This document shows, piece by piece, positions 14,562-22,889 of a stretch of DNA of 28,470 bases. This stretch comes from Rikenellaceae bacterium. Its GTDB lineage: Bacteria; Bacteroidota; Bacteroidia; Bacteroidales; UBA932. Location: assembly GCA_900769735.1 (NCBI GenBank), contig CAAGHY010000094.1, forward strand, positions 1 to 28,470, written 5' to 3'. The notes below the pieces were generated by a model. It was not told where the DNA came from and did no database searches. It saw only the letters and a program-made list of their open reading frames with translations. How positions within the stretch are numbered: the first letter of the stretch is position 1; every line of letters begins with the position of its first letter. The position numbers and the translations under genes were made by a program.

Positions 14562-16367
14562 ATGCAAAACATTAGGAACATAGCAATTATTGCTCACGTA
14601 GACCACGGTAAAACTACCATAGTGGACAAGATGATTCTTCAGGCAAAGATTACCAGAAATGCCGAGAAGAGCGGTGAGCTTATTCTGGATAACAATGATC
14701 TGGAAAGGGAACGCGGTATTACAATTCTTGCAAAGAATGTAAGTGTACCGTATAAAGGATATAAGATCAACATCATTGACACCCCGGGCCACGCCGACTT
14801 TGGTGGAGAGGTGGAGAGAGTGTTGAATATGGCAGACGGAGTACTGCTCCTTGTAGATGCTTTTGAGGGTACAATGCCACAGACAAGGTTTGTGCTTCAG
14901 AAGGCAATTGAGATGGGCAAGAAACCTGTTGTAGTTGTAAATAAAGTGGACAAGCAGAACTGCAGGCCGGATGAGGTGAACGAGCAGGTATTTGACCTGA
15001 TGTTCTCATTGAACGCTACAGAAGACCAGCTTGATTTCAAGACACTTTACGGTAGTGCAAAACAGGGATGGATGTCAAAGGACTGGAGAAAGCCAACCAC
15101 AGACATCACATCGCTTCTTGATACAATCATTGAGGAGATTCCTGCCCCTGAGGCTTTGGAAGGAACACCTCAGATGCTTATTTCCTCTTTGGAGTACTCT
15201 CCATACGTAGGACGTATTGCAGTGGGAAGAATCAAGAGGGGAACCCTTAAGGCAAACCAGCCTGTTACCCTATGCAAAAGGGACGGTACATTTGAGAAGA
15301 GCAGGATTAAGGAGCTGATGGTATTTGACGGCCTTGGCAAAACTAAGGTTGAGGAGGTTCACAGCGGTGACATCTGTGCTGTTGTGGGTGTTGAGGGCTT
15401 TGAGATTGGAGATACCATTGCAGACTATGAGAATCCTGAGGCACTTCCACCAATTTCAGTGGATGAGCCTACAATGAGTATGCTGTTCTGTATCAATGAT
15501 TCACCTTTCTTTGGAAGAGAGGGCAAGTTTGTAACTTCACGCCACTTGAAGGAGCGTCTTGACAAAGAGCTTGAGAAGAATCTTGCTTTGAGGGTGAAAG
15601 ATGGCCTTACTGCAGATTCATTTGTAGTTTTCGGTCGTGGTGTGCTTCACTTGAGCGTTCTTATTGAGACAATGCGAAGAGAGGGATTTGAGTTGCAGGT
15701 AGGACAGCCAAAAGTAATTGACAAGAATATAAACGGTGTAAGATGTGAACCTGTAGAGCACCTTACAATTGACCTTCCTGAGGATAAAGTGGGAGCTGCA
15801 ATTGAACTTACCACCCGCAGAAAAGGAGCTTTGCTGCATATGGAGCATAGAGAGGACAGGGTTCACCTTGATTTTGACATCCCTTCAAGGGGTATCATAG
15901 GTTTGAGGAGCAATCTTCTTACAGCTACTGCCGGTGAGGCTGTTGTAGCGCACCGTTTCAAAGGATATGAGCCTTACAAAGGTGAGATTGAGAAGAGGAA
16001 CAACGGTTCATTGGTGGCAATTGAGACAGGTACTGCAGTTGCATATGCAATGGACAAGCTTCAGGACAGGGGCAAGTTCATTATCTTCCCTGGAGAGGAA
16101 ATTTATGCAGGTCAGGTAGTGGGTGAGCACTCAAGAGTTGATGACTTGAACATCAACATCTGCAAAACCAAGAAACTTACCAACGTACGTGCTTCAGGAA
16201 CAGATGAGAAAGCTACCCTTCCTCCACCATTGCAGTTCTCATTGGAGGAGATGCTTGAGTACATCCAGGAGGATGAGCTTGTAGAGGTAACTCCAAAATC
16301 TATGAGGATCAGGAAAATTTACCTTGATGAGAACGAGCGCAAGAGAAGAAAGAACGCAGCTTTGTAA
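14562..16367 (+). CDS. typA: ribosome-associated translational GTPase TypA/BipA
   Basis: The 601-residue protein has all GTPase motifs: G1 AHVDHGKT (11-18), G2 RGITI (51-55), G3 DTPGH (73-77) and G4 NKVD (127-130), followed by EF-G-like domains II, III and V and the TypA-specific C-terminal domain (ending near VRASGTDEKATLPPPLQFSLEE). TypA/BipA binds the 70S ribosome and supports 50S assembly and growth under stress or cold. Length is normal for the family. I use the ATG at 14562 (MQNIRNIAIIAHVDHG); a TTG four codons earlier lies inside the promoter element. The next promoter begins directly at its stop codon, so typA is probably monocistronic or only partly co-transcribed with yceD. Confidence 0.97.
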   Translation: MQNIRNIAIIAHVDHGKTTIVDKMILQAKITRNAEKSGELILDNNDLERERGITILAKNVSVPYKGYKINIIDTPGHADFGGEVERVLNMADGVLLLVDAFEGTMPQTRFVLQKAIEMGKKPVVVVNKVDKQNCRPDEVNEQVFDLMFSLNATEDQLDFKTLYGSAKQGWMSKDWRKPTTDITSLLDTIIEEIPAPEALEGTPQMLISSLEYSPYVGRIAVGRIKRGTLKANQPVTLCKRDGTFEKSRIKELMVFDGLGKTKVEEVHSGDICAVVGVEGFEIGDTIADYENPEALPPISVDEPTMSMLFCINDSPFFGREGKFVTSRHLKERLDKELEKNLALRVKDGLTADSFVVFGRGVLHLSVLIETMRREGFELQVGQPKVIDKNINGVRCEPVEHLTIDLPEDKVGAAIELTTRRKGALLHMEHREDRVHLDFDIPSRGIIGLRSNLLTATAGEAVVAHRFKGYEPYKGEIEKRNNGSLVAIETGTAVAYAMDKLQDRGKFIIFPGEEIYAGQVVGEHSRVDDLNINICKTKKLTNVRASGTDEKATLPPPLQFSLEEMLEYIQEDELVEVTPKSMRIRKIYLDENERKRRKNAAL

Positions 16368-16398
16368 TTTGATTTGACAAAAAAAAATATTATCTTTG
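16368..16398 (+). promoter_or_regulatory. yceD-rpmF-plsX-fabH operon promoter, consensus match
   Basis: TTTG (16368-16371), 19 bases, then TATCTTTG (16391-16398). It is an exact match in both boxes and spacing, immediately after the typA stop codon. Confidence 0.85.
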
Positions 16399-16411
16399 CA
16401 CGCTCTTAAGT

Positions 16412-16417
16412 GGAGGA
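16412..16417 (+). promoter_or_regulatory. strong Shine-Dalgarno sequence of yceD
   Basis: GGAGGA lies eight bases before the ATG at 16426. Such a strong site is unusual in this window, where most starts have no clear Shine-Dalgarno sequence, and it fixes this ATG as the start. Confidence 0.65.
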
Positions 16418-16425
16418 GAATAGAG

Positions 16426-16959
16426 ATGCCTGAGAATAAGGAATTTATAATTCAGATAAAAGGATTGCAGGTTGGAAAACACTATTATGATTTTCCGATA
16501 TGCGGCTCTTTTTTCAAGAGTTTTGAGAATTCCCAGATTCTTGACGCAGATTTGCAGGCAGAAATTGAGTTGGAAAAAGGTGGCGGATGGATGAATGTCA
16601 ATGCAACCGTAACAGGTGATGTTACAGTTGAGTGTGACAGATGTCTTGATGATGTTGTCATTCCAATGGATTTCGACTGTACAATGGCAGTTAAGTTTGC
16701 AAAGTCCCTTGCAGATGATGACGGAGATGAGTTCATCATTATGGATCCTGCGGACAGCGAGTTGGATTTGAGTCAGTTCCTTTATGACTACGTATGTCTG
16801 AACTTGCCTTTGCAGAAAGTTCACGAAGATGGGGACTGCAATAAGGAGATGATGGCAAAGTTGGGAAGCGTGAATGCCCAGCAGGAGAGGGATGATGAGG
16901 AGATGGCTGCAAATTCACCTTTCGGCGCACTTAAGGGGTTGTTTGACAAGAAAAATTAA
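16426..16959 (+). CDS. yceD: DUF177/YceD family protein
   Basis: The 177-residue acidic protein belongs to the DUF177 family, shown in E. coli and plants to be needed for 23S rRNA accumulation. Family features visible are the central VECDRCLDDV block, LSQFLYDYVCLNLPLQKVH and the C-terminal PFGALKGLFDKK, the usual end of these proteins. The neighbour rpmF (ribosomal protein L32) 59 bases downstream, followed by plsX and fabH, is the widely conserved arrangement for this family and supports the assignment strongly. Its own consensus promoter and strong ribosome-binding site lie upstream. Confidence 0.9.
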   Translation: MPENKEFIIQIKGLQVGKHYYDFPICGSFFKSFENSQILDADLQAEIELEKGGGWMNVNATVTGDVTVECDRCLDDVVIPMDFDCTMAVKFAKSLADDDGDEFIIMDPADSELDLSQFLYDYVCLNLPLQKVHEDGDCNKEMMAKLGSVNAQQERDDEEMAANSPFGALKGLFDKKN

Positions 16960-17018
16960 TGGTTCTGACCGTCCGGAACCCGTAAACAGAAATATAACAA
17001 TATTAAAAATAGTTAGAA

Positions 17019-17201
17019 ATGGCACATCCAAAGCACAAAATTTCAAAACAGCGCAGAAACAAACGTAGAACTCACGACAAAGCAGTAGTTCCTACTTTGG
17101 CAACCTGTTCAAACTGCGGTGCAACTGTAATGTATCACCACGTTTGCCCTGAGTGCGGTTACTACCGTGGTCGTCTTATCATTGAGAAGAACAACGCGTA
17201 A
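17019..17201 (+). CDS. rpmF: 50S ribosomal protein L32
   Basis: The 60-residue basic protein begins MAHPKHKISKQRRNKRRTHD, the standard L32 start, and contains a zinc-ribbon with C30-x2-C33 and C43-x2-C46. It is therefore the zinc-binding (C+) form of L32. It sits between yceD and plsX as in many bacteria, with 17 bases to plsX. Confidence 0.97.
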   Translation: MAHPKHKISKQRRNKRRTHDKAVVPTLATCSNCGATVMYHHVCPECGYYRGRLIIEKNNA

Positions 17202-17218
17202 TTGCGTAGCTCACTTAT

Positions 17219-18187
17219 ATGATAAGGATTGGTATTGATGCAATGGGAGGAGACTTTGCCCCCAATAATGTTATATTGGGGGTAATTGAAGCCCTTTCAT
17301 ATATTGGTACCAACACAAAGATTTTTCTCATTGGGGATGAGAAAAAGATTACCGAGGTCTGCCAACACTATGGCGTAGACTCCGGTAATTTTGTTATTGT
17401 GCACGCTCCAGAAACAATTGAGATGGGAGAGCACCCTGTAAGGGCTTTCCTCAAGAAAAAGAAGTCAAGCCTTGTTGTTGGCTTCAATATGTTGGCTGGA
17501 GGGGAGATTGATGTACTTGCAAGTGCCGGAAACACCGGCGCAATGCTGGCCGGCTCTGTTCAGGTTCTGAACAACATTCCGGGTATCATCAGACCTTGTA
17601 TCCCTGCACAGATTCCCCTTGCCGACGGAAGCAATATGCTGCTCCTTGATGTAGGGTTCAACTCAGACACCAGGGCTGATGTATTGTACCAGTTCGGCAT
17701 TATGGGTTCCATCTATGCAAAGACTATGATGGAGATAGAGAACCCAAGAGTTGCTCTGTTGAATATTGGTGCCGAGCCTGAAAAGGGTAATTCAATTACC
17801 CAGGAGGCCTACAAGATTATGAGCGACACCACAGAATTCAATTTTGTCGGGAATATGGAGGCAAATATGCTCTTTAACGGTGGATTTGCCGATGTACTGG
17901 TTACAGACGGATTTGTTGGAAACATTTGTCTGAAACAGGCGGAGGGAATGTACGACCTTGTGGCAAAATTGGGTGTGAAGAATCCGTTCTTCAACAGATT
18001 CAATTATGAAACTTACGGCGGTACACCTGTATTGGGTGTCACTGCTCCTGTAATTATCGGTCACGGAGTTTCTACACCTCTTGCAATCAAGAATATGATT
18101 CTGCAAGGGGAGATGGTGGTTCAGCACCGTCTTATTGAGAAATTCAAGGAGGCTATGCTCAACCGTCCGGTAGAGATGGCCGGCTGA
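17219..18187 (+). CDS. plsX: phosphate acyltransferase PlsX
   Basis: The 322-residue protein starts with the family signature IRIGIDAMGGDFAP and has the other PlsX blocks: LASAGNTGAMLAGS, LLDVGFNSDTRADVLYQFGIMG, LLNIGAEPEKGN, DVLVTDGFVGNICLKQAEG and GHGVSTPLAIKNMI. PlsX makes acyl-phosphate from acyl-ACP, the first committed step of phospholipid synthesis by the PlsX/PlsY route, as a peripheral membrane enzyme. It lies between rpmF and fabH in the classic fatty acid/phospholipid cluster and is complete. Confidence 0.97.
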   Translation: MIRIGIDAMGGDFAPNNVILGVIEALSYIGTNTKIFLIGDEKKITEVCQHYGVDSGNFVIVHAPETIEMGEHPVRAFLKKKKSSLVVGFNMLAGGEIDVLASAGNTGAMLAGSVQVLNNIPGIIRPCIPAQIPLADGSNMLLLDVGFNSDTRADVLYQFGIMGSIYAKTMMEIENPRVALLNIGAEPEKGNSITQEAYKIMSDTTEFNFVGNMEANMLFNGGFADVLVTDGFVGNICLKQAEGMYDLVAKLGVKNPFFNRFNYETYGGTPVLGVTAPVIIGHGVSTPLAIKNMILQGEMVVQHRLIEKFKEAMLNRPVEMAG

Positions 18188-18210
18188 TTTGCAGAAAAAA
18201 ACTATAAATA

Positions 18211-19203
18211 ATGACTACTACAAAAGCTATTATTACAGGTATTGAGGCTTATTTGCCTGATTATGTTCTAACTAACCAGGAGCTTTCGCAGCTTGTAGAC
18301 ACTTCAGACGAGTGGATAATGAGCCGTGTTGGAATTAAGGAGAGAAGAATCCTTAAGGAGGACGGTTTGGGTACTTCATTTATGGGTGAGCAGGCTGTAA
18401 AGAAATTGTTGGAGAGCACCGGCACAAAACCTGAGGAGATTGATCTTCTGATTTGTGCAACAGTTAGTCCTGATATGTTGTTCCCTGCAACAGCAAACAT
18501 CATCAGCGACAAATGCGGTATCCTCAATGCTTGGGGCTATGACATCAATGCAGGATGTTGCGGTTTCCTTTTCAGCTTCCATACAGTAGCCAATTTCATT
18601 GAGAGCGGCAAATACAAGAAGGCTGTTCTTGTGTGCGGTGAGCGTATGAGCGGTATGACAGATTACCAGGACAGGGCAACTTGTCCGCTGTTTGGTGACG
18701 CAGCTGTTGCAATGCTTATAGAGCCTTCTGCAGATGAGAATCTTGGTTTGCAGGATGCAATTATGCACGTGGATGGAGTAGGACGTCATTACCTTTACCA
18801 GACAGCAGGCGGTTCTTTGTATCCGCCAACCCACGAGACTGTAGAGAAGAGACAGCACTACATTCACCAGGAGGGGCAGCAGGTGTTCAAGTATGCGGTA
18901 TCACGTATGGCAGACGTTTCTGTAGAGATGATGGAGAAACACAATCTTGCAGCAGATGACATTGCTTACCTGATTCCTCACCAGGCAAACTTGCGTATCA
19001 TTGATGCAACCGGCAGAAGAATGGGACTTTCAACTGACAAGATTCTTATTGACATTGAGAAGTTCGGAAATACTGCAGGTACATCAATTCCTTTGGCTTT
19101 GTGGGATTTCAAAGATAAGTTCAGGAAAGGTGATACCCTTATTTTCTCTGCATTTGGTGCAGGATTTACTTGGGGCTCTATCCTTTACCGTTGGGCATAT
19201 TAA
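18211..19203 (+). CDS. fabH: beta-ketoacyl-ACP synthase III
   Basis: The 330-residue protein condenses an acyl-CoA starter with malonyl-ACP to begin fatty acid synthesis. The catalytic triad is visible: C116 in DINAGCCGF, His in PHQANLR and Asn in GNTAGTS. A second Cys (C117) follows the nucleophile where most homologues have Ala. The N-terminal half begins ITGIEAYLPDYVLTNQEL, typical of the family, and the C terminus ends GAGFTWGSILYRW. It is 23 bases after plsX in the same operon. The promoter of the following tRNA gene overlaps its last codons. Confidence 0.97.
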   Translation: MTTTKAIITGIEAYLPDYVLTNQELSQLVDTSDEWIMSRVGIKERRILKEDGLGTSFMGEQAVKKLLESTGTKPEEIDLLICATVSPDMLFPATANIISDKCGILNAWGYDINAGCCGFLFSFHTVANFIESGKYKKAVLVCGERMSGMTDYQDRATCPLFGDAAVAMLIEPSADENLGLQDAIMHVDGVGRHYLYQTAGGSLYPPTHETVEKRQHYIHQEGQQVFKYAVSRMADVSVEMMEKHNLAADDIAYLIPHQANLRIIDATGRRMGLSTDKILIDIEKFGNTAGTSIPLALWDFKDKFRKGDTLIFSAFGAGFTWGSILYRWAY

Positions 19204-19220
19204 AAAAATTGCTATATTTG
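19190..19220 (+). promoter_or_regulatory. promoter of tRNA-Arg, consensus match inside fabH end
   Basis: GTTG (19190-19193), 19 bases, then TATATTTG (19213-19220). The first box lies within the last codons of fabH. The tRNA begins 20 bases after the -7 element. Confidence 0.7.
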
Positions 19221-19239
19221 CATTCCCTCTAAGGGAAAT

Positions 19240-19311
19240 GGCCCTATAGTTCAAGGGATAGAACGAAAGTTTCCTAAACTTTAAATACAGGTTCGAGTCC
19301 TGTTGGGGCTA
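19240..19311 (+). tRNA. tRNA-Arg, anticodon CCU
   Basis: A 72-nt cloverleaf folds completely. The acceptor GGCCCTA pairs with TGGGGCT (two wobble pairs), the D-stem is GTTC/GAAC, the anticodon stem AAAGT/ACTTT surrounds the loop TTCCTAA (anticodon CCT), and the T-stem ACAGG/CCTGT surrounds TTCGAGT. The discriminator is A at 19311 and the CCA end is not encoded. It reads AGG codons, which are frequent in this window. Confidence 0.95.
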
Positions 19312-19315
19312 CAAG

Positions 19316-19350
19316 AAAGCGGCAAAGAAATTCTTTGCTGCTTTTTTTTT
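19316..19350 (+). terminator. rho-independent terminator of tRNA-Arg
   Basis: AAAGCGGCAAAG, a short AAATT loop and CTTTGCTGCTTT form a 12-bp stem with one G-T pair, followed by further T residues to 19350. It starts five bases after the tRNA. Confidence 0.9.
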
Positions 19351-19365
19351 GTTATACTATCTTTG
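19334..19365 (+). promoter_or_regulatory. flippase gene promoter overlapping the tRNA terminator
   Basis: TTTG (19334-19337), 20 bases, then TATCTTTG (19358-19365). The -33 box lies inside the downstream arm of the terminator stem, so terminator and promoter share the same DNA. The predicted leader to the ATG at 19389 is about 17 nt. Confidence 0.65.
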
Positions 19366-19388
19366 TAAAGATTGAAACAGTTCAGTTT

Positions 19389-20897
19389 ATGGAAGAGAAT
19401 CACAAGAGGATAATAAAGAATTCTGCATATATGTACATCAGAATGGTGTTCATAATGGTGATTTCGCTCTATACTTCAAGGGTAGTGCTGGAGATTTTGG
19501 GAGAGACCGATTTCGGCATCTACACTCTTGTGGGGGGAATTGTTTCAATATTCACAGTACTGTCGGGAAGCTTGAACGGAGCGGTGCAGAGGTTCTTGAA
19601 CATTGGTTTGGGAGAGGGGAATATGGAGAAGACCAGGAGCTGTTTTGCACAGGCACTTACAATCTTTACCATAATTTTTGTGCTCTTCCTTGGAGTGGGG
19701 GAGACAATGGGCTTGTGGTTTGTTGATACTCAGTTGAATATCCCAGCAGGAAGGGAGGTTGCCACATTCTGGGTATACCAGTTCTCTTTGGCTGCAGTTC
19801 TATTCACAATCCTGCAGATCCCTTTCAGCGGAACGGTAATTGCCAGGGAGCGGATGGGGTTCTTTGCACTTCTGGGCATCCTGGATGTATCGGCAAGGTT
19901 GGTGGTGGTTATCCTTATGCAGAAATTTGGTACTCCCGACAATCTGATCTGGTATGCAGGTATAATTGCCATAATTCAGATACTCCAAACCCTTTCATAT
20001 ATGGTCTTTGCACTTGCCAAGTTCCCAGAGTGTGTGGTTAAACTGCAGTGGAACAAGGGGCTGGTTAAGGAGATGCTCTCCTATATGGGGCTCTCTTTCT
20101 GGGGGAATTCAATGGTTACGGTATCGCAGCAGGGAATTAATGTGCTGTTGAACCTCTTTGGAGGGGCGGTTCTGAATGCTGCAACAGGTGTGGCAAGGCA
20201 GGTGAATGTGGCGGTCATTAGGCTGGTGGATTGTATTAATACCCCAATCAAGCCGCAGATTGTAAAATCTTATGCAGCGGGGGATACCAGGCAGATGGTG
20301 CTGCTGTTTGAGAAGAATACAAAGTATTCGGTAATGTTTATGACAATCCTGCTGTTCCCGCTGGTGCTGGAGGCCGGGTTCATTCTGGATTTGTGGCTTA
20401 AGGATGTGCCGCCTCACGCTGTGCAGTTCACCCAAATAGTGCTTCTGGAATCTTTCTTTGCGGTATTCTCATATTCAATGGCTACAATAGTGGCCGCAAC
20501 CGGCAAGCTTTTGCGGATGGAGGTGCTTGGAAGGTTCATTACCCTGGCAGTTCTGCCGGTGGCTTATGTGGTTTTGAAGTTGGGTGGTGCTCCGGTATGG
20601 GCACTGGTAATCTCTTTGGTGGCGCAAGTGATTTATGTGCTGTATCTGTTTGCCGATGTAAGGAGCAAGATTACCCTTGATATGGGCAGCTATTTCAGGA
20701 ATGTGCTCCGCCCTATATTGCTTCTGGTTTTGGTCCTTGCTGTTTGCACCGTTCCTGAAGTCCTGTTTATCCAGGAGGGGGTATTGAGATTCTTTGTGGT
20801 TGGATTTACGGATGTGGTTGTTGGCGCAGCAGTGATTTGGACTGCGTGCTTGGATAAAAAAGAAAAGGAGTTTGTTTCCAAACTCCTTAAACGGTAA
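19389..20897 (+). CDS. polysaccharide/lipid-linked oligosaccharide flippase (Wzx/MATE-like superfamily)
   Basis: The 502-residue integral membrane protein has about 12-14 hydrophobic segments, beginning with NSAYMYIRMVFIMVISLYTS and LETDFGIYTLVGGIVSIFTV-like helices typical of polysaccharide-biosynthesis exporters (Wzx/RfbX type in the MOP superfamily). Members move undecaprenyl-linked sugars across the inner membrane. No glycosyltransferase neighbours are present, so the transported substrate is unknown. The ATG at 19389 is used; an earlier in-frame TTG lies upstream of the predicted transcript start. Its stop codon abuts the stop codon of the convergent DEAD-box gene with no bases between, and its last codons double as that gene's terminator. 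Confidence 0.85.
   Translation: MEENHKRIIKNSAYMYIRMVFIMVISLYTSRVVLEILGETDFGIYTLVGGIVSIFTVLSGSLNGAVQRFLNIGLGEGNMEKTRSCFAQALTIFTIIFVLFLGVGETMGLWFVDTQLNIPAGREVATFWVYQFSLAAVLFTILQIPFSGTVIARERMGFFALLGILDVSARLVVVILMQKFGTPDNLIWYAGIIAIIQILQTLSYMVFALAKFPECVVKLQWNKGLVKEMLSYMGLSFWGNSMVTVSQQGINVLLNLFGGAVLNAATGVARQVNVAVIRLVDCINTPIKPQIVKSYAAGDTRQMVLLFEKNTKYSVMFMTILLFPLVLEAGFILDLWLKDVPPHAVQFTQIVLLESFFAVFSYSMATIVAATGKLLRMEVLGRFITLAVLPVAYVVLKLGGAPVWALVISLVAQVIYVLYLFADVRSKITLDMGSYFRNVLRPILLLVLVLAVCTVPEVLFIQEGVLRFFVVGFTDVVVGAAVIWTACLDKKEKEFVSKLLKR
20856..20888 (-). terminator. terminator of DEAD-box gene, inside flippase coding end
   Basis: On the minus strand AAGGAGTTT, a six-base loop and AAACTCCTT form a perfect 9-bp stem followed by TTTCTTTTTT. 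It lies within the last codons of the convergent flippase gene. Confidence 0.75.
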
Positions 20898-22538
20898 TTA
20901 CTCAACAATCTCACTCCACAGGCGTCGGCCCTTGTATTCAGTATTGTTGGTCTGGTCCACTACATATTTTGCAGCATTTGCACTGATGTTCACAAAGCAC
21001 TCGCTGCGGCGGATTTCAATCTTGCCAATACCTTTCTTGCCCACTCCCAATGAAGTCATCATCCTTATGATGTTGCGGGCAGTAACGCTCTGTTTGCTTC
21101 CAATTGAAAGTTTCACCCATTTGAAACCTTTCTCTCCACGTTTAGGAACGTATGCAGGAGCCTCCTCTGCCTCACCGCCTTTTTTCTTTTTCTTGCTCTC
21201 CTGAACAATGTTCAAATCAGGAGCATTGCGGTAATAGTCAAGGAAACGGTTGAACTCAACAGAAAGGAATTTCTTGATGATCTCCTTGCGGCTGAGGTCT
21301 TTCCATTTGTCCTCAATAAGTGAAAGATACGGTGCAATCTGCTCCTCTCTGACCTCCACAGCGTTTATCTGGTCAATCATAGAAAGCAGCTGTTTTGAGC
21401 ATACCTCCTCGCCGGTTGGAAGTTTGGCCTGTGCAAAAGTCTTGCTGATTATCTTCTCAATTCTGCGGATTTTGCTCTGCTCCTTGGTATTGATGATAAC
21501 AATTGACTTGCCTGTCTTGTCTGCACGTCCGGTTCTTCCGCTTCGGTGGGTATACTGCTCCACCTCATCGGGAAGATTATAGTTGATAACGTGCGAAAGG
21601 TTGTTCACATCAATGCCTCGGGCAGCCACGTCAGTTGCAACAAGGAGACTCAAGTTCTTGTTCTTGAAGCGTTTCATTACCTGGTCCCTCTGCATCTGCG
21701 AAAGGTCTCCGTGCAAAGCATCAGCATCATATCCGTCCTTTATAAGGGCACTTGCCACCTCTCCGGTCTCCCTGCGGGTACGGCAGAAAATGATACCGTA
21801 AATCTCAGGGTAGTAGTCTACAATACGTTTAAGTGCAGGGTAGCGGTCTTTCTCGTGCACCATATAATAATAGTGCTTCACATTGTCTGAACCGCTGTTG
21901 CGCTCACCCACAGTAACCACCTGGGCATCCTTCATATATGTTTTTGCAATCTTCTCAACCTCAAGCGGCAGGGTAGCAGAGAAAAGAAGCACCCTCTTCT
22001 CCTGCGGCAAACTCTCCAGAATGGCATCCAAATCCTCCTTAAAACCCATATTCAGCATCTCATCCGCCTCATCAAGGATAAGAGTATGCACTTTGCTCAA
22101 ATCAACGGCTTTCCTCCCGATGATGTCAAGAAGTCTTCCCGGAGTGGCAACCACAATGTGAGGAATCTTCTTCAGTGCCTTGATCTGCGGCTCAATACCT
22201 GCACCGCCATACACATCCACAATGCACAAATCAGGAAGGTATTTTGAGTAGTTCCTCAAGTCCTGGGTAATCTGTTTGCAAAGCTCACGGGTAGGACTAA
22301 GAACAAGTACCTGAGGATAACGGCCCAGGTTGTGCTCCACAATCCTCTCAAGTGACGGAAGTCCGAATGCAGCTGTTTTGCCTGTACCGGTCTGTGCCAG
22401 ACAAACGGTGTCTCCCTCTTCGCTCAACAATGTTGGGATGATCCTCTCCTGTACAGGGGTAGGCTTCTCAAATCCCATTTCACTAATTGCCTTAATGATA
22501 TAGCTGTTAAGGCCCAGCTCCTGAAATGTATTTGCCAT
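20898..22538 (-). CDS. DEAD-box ATP-dependent RNA helicase
   Basis: The 546-residue protein carries all DEAD-box motifs: Q-motif GFEKPTPVQ (22-30), motif I AQTGTGKT (48-55), PTRELCKQ, GG, TPGR, DEAD (156-159), LFSAT, and in the second RecA domain FCRTRRE, TDVAARGID and HRSGRTGR. A C-terminal domain at about 465-546 (WVKLSIGSKQSVTARNIIRM onwards) resembles the DbpA/CsdA RNA-binding fold. This domain order fits CsdA/DeaD-like helicases of ribosome assembly and cold adaptation; DbpA is the alternative. The ATG at 22538 (MANTFQELGL) is the family start; a longer reading adds a 24-residue unrelated basic tail. A 57-codon membrane peptide gene lies 88 bases upstream on the same strand. Confidence 0.92.
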   Translation of the reverse strand: MANTFQELGLNSYIIKAISEMGFEKPTPVQERIIPTLLSEEGDTVCLAQTGTGKTAAFGLPSLERIVEHNLGRYPQVLVLSPTRELCKQITQDLRNYSKYLPDLCIVDVYGGAGIEPQIKALKKIPHIVVATPGRLLDIIGRKAVDLSKVHTLILDEADEMLNMGFKEDLDAILESLPQEKRVLLFSATLPLEVEKIAKTYMKDAQVVTVGERNSGSDNVKHYYYMVHEKDRYPALKRIVDYYPEIYGIIFCRTRRETGEVASALIKDGYDADALHGDLSQMQRDQVMKRFKNKNLSLLVATDVAARGIDVNNLSHVINYNLPDEVEQYTHRSGRTGRADKTGKSIVIINTKEQSKIRRIEKIISKTFAQAKLPTGEEVCSKQLLSMIDQINAVEVREEQIAPYLSLIEDKWKDLSRKEIIKKFLSVEFNRFLDYYRNAPDLNIVQESKKKKKGGEAEEAPAYVPKRGEKGFKWVKLSIGSKQSVTARNIIRMMTSLGVGKKGIGKIEIRRSECFVNISANAAKYVVDQTNNTEYKGRRLWSEIVE

Positions 22539-22607
22539 TCTGTATGTGTTGTTGTGTGGGCGAGGCGGTTTCCGCTGTCTGCAGCTACCGCTGCCCGATT
22601 TTGCCGG

Positions 22608-22615
22608 CAAAAGTA
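22608..22615 (-). promoter_or_regulatory. DEAD-box gene promoter -7 element
   Basis: On the minus strand TACTTTTG, an exact TAnnTTTG match, lies between the small membrane gene and the helicase gene. The -33 element is not convincing. It would give a 5' leader of about 60 nt. Confidence 0.45.
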
Positions 22616-22626
22616 GTGATTTTTTT

Positions 22627-22800
22627 TTATCTGCTGTTCCATCCCTTTTTAAAACCTTCCGTTATCTCCGGCCAGTACTCCACTGCAATATACACTGCAT
22701 ACACCACAGCTGCCAGCACCGCAACAAGTGCCACATCTTTCCAGAACTCCTTGTTCCTCCAGAATTCATTACCAAGCAAATTTTTTCCATCTGTTTCCAT
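22627..22800 (-). CDS. 57-residue single-span membrane peptide, unknown function
   Basis: From ATG (22800-22798) to TAA (22629-22627) the frame encodes 57 residues. A charged, Trp/Phe-rich N terminus (NEFWRNKEFWKD) precedes one clear transmembrane segment at about 22-40 (VALVAVLAAVVYAVYIAVE), then a short tail EYWPEITEGFKKGWNSR. The composition, with a compact hydrophobic span flanked by charged and aromatic residues, is that of a real membrane peptide and not of a random frame. It shares strand with the DEAD-box gene and lies downstream of the interleaved inverted repeats at 22890-23005. I do not recognise the family. There is no strong ribosome-binding site. Confidence 0.6.
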   Translation of the reverse strand: METDGKNLLGNEFWRNKEFWKDVALVAVLAAVVYAVYIAVEYWPEITEGFKKGWNSR

Positions 22801-22889
22801 TTCTGTCTATGTTTAAGTTTTATACTGATGTTCCCCTTTTCTTTGTGCCAATGGCGGCTCTTTCTCGTTATCTCATTGCAATTGTTTAA

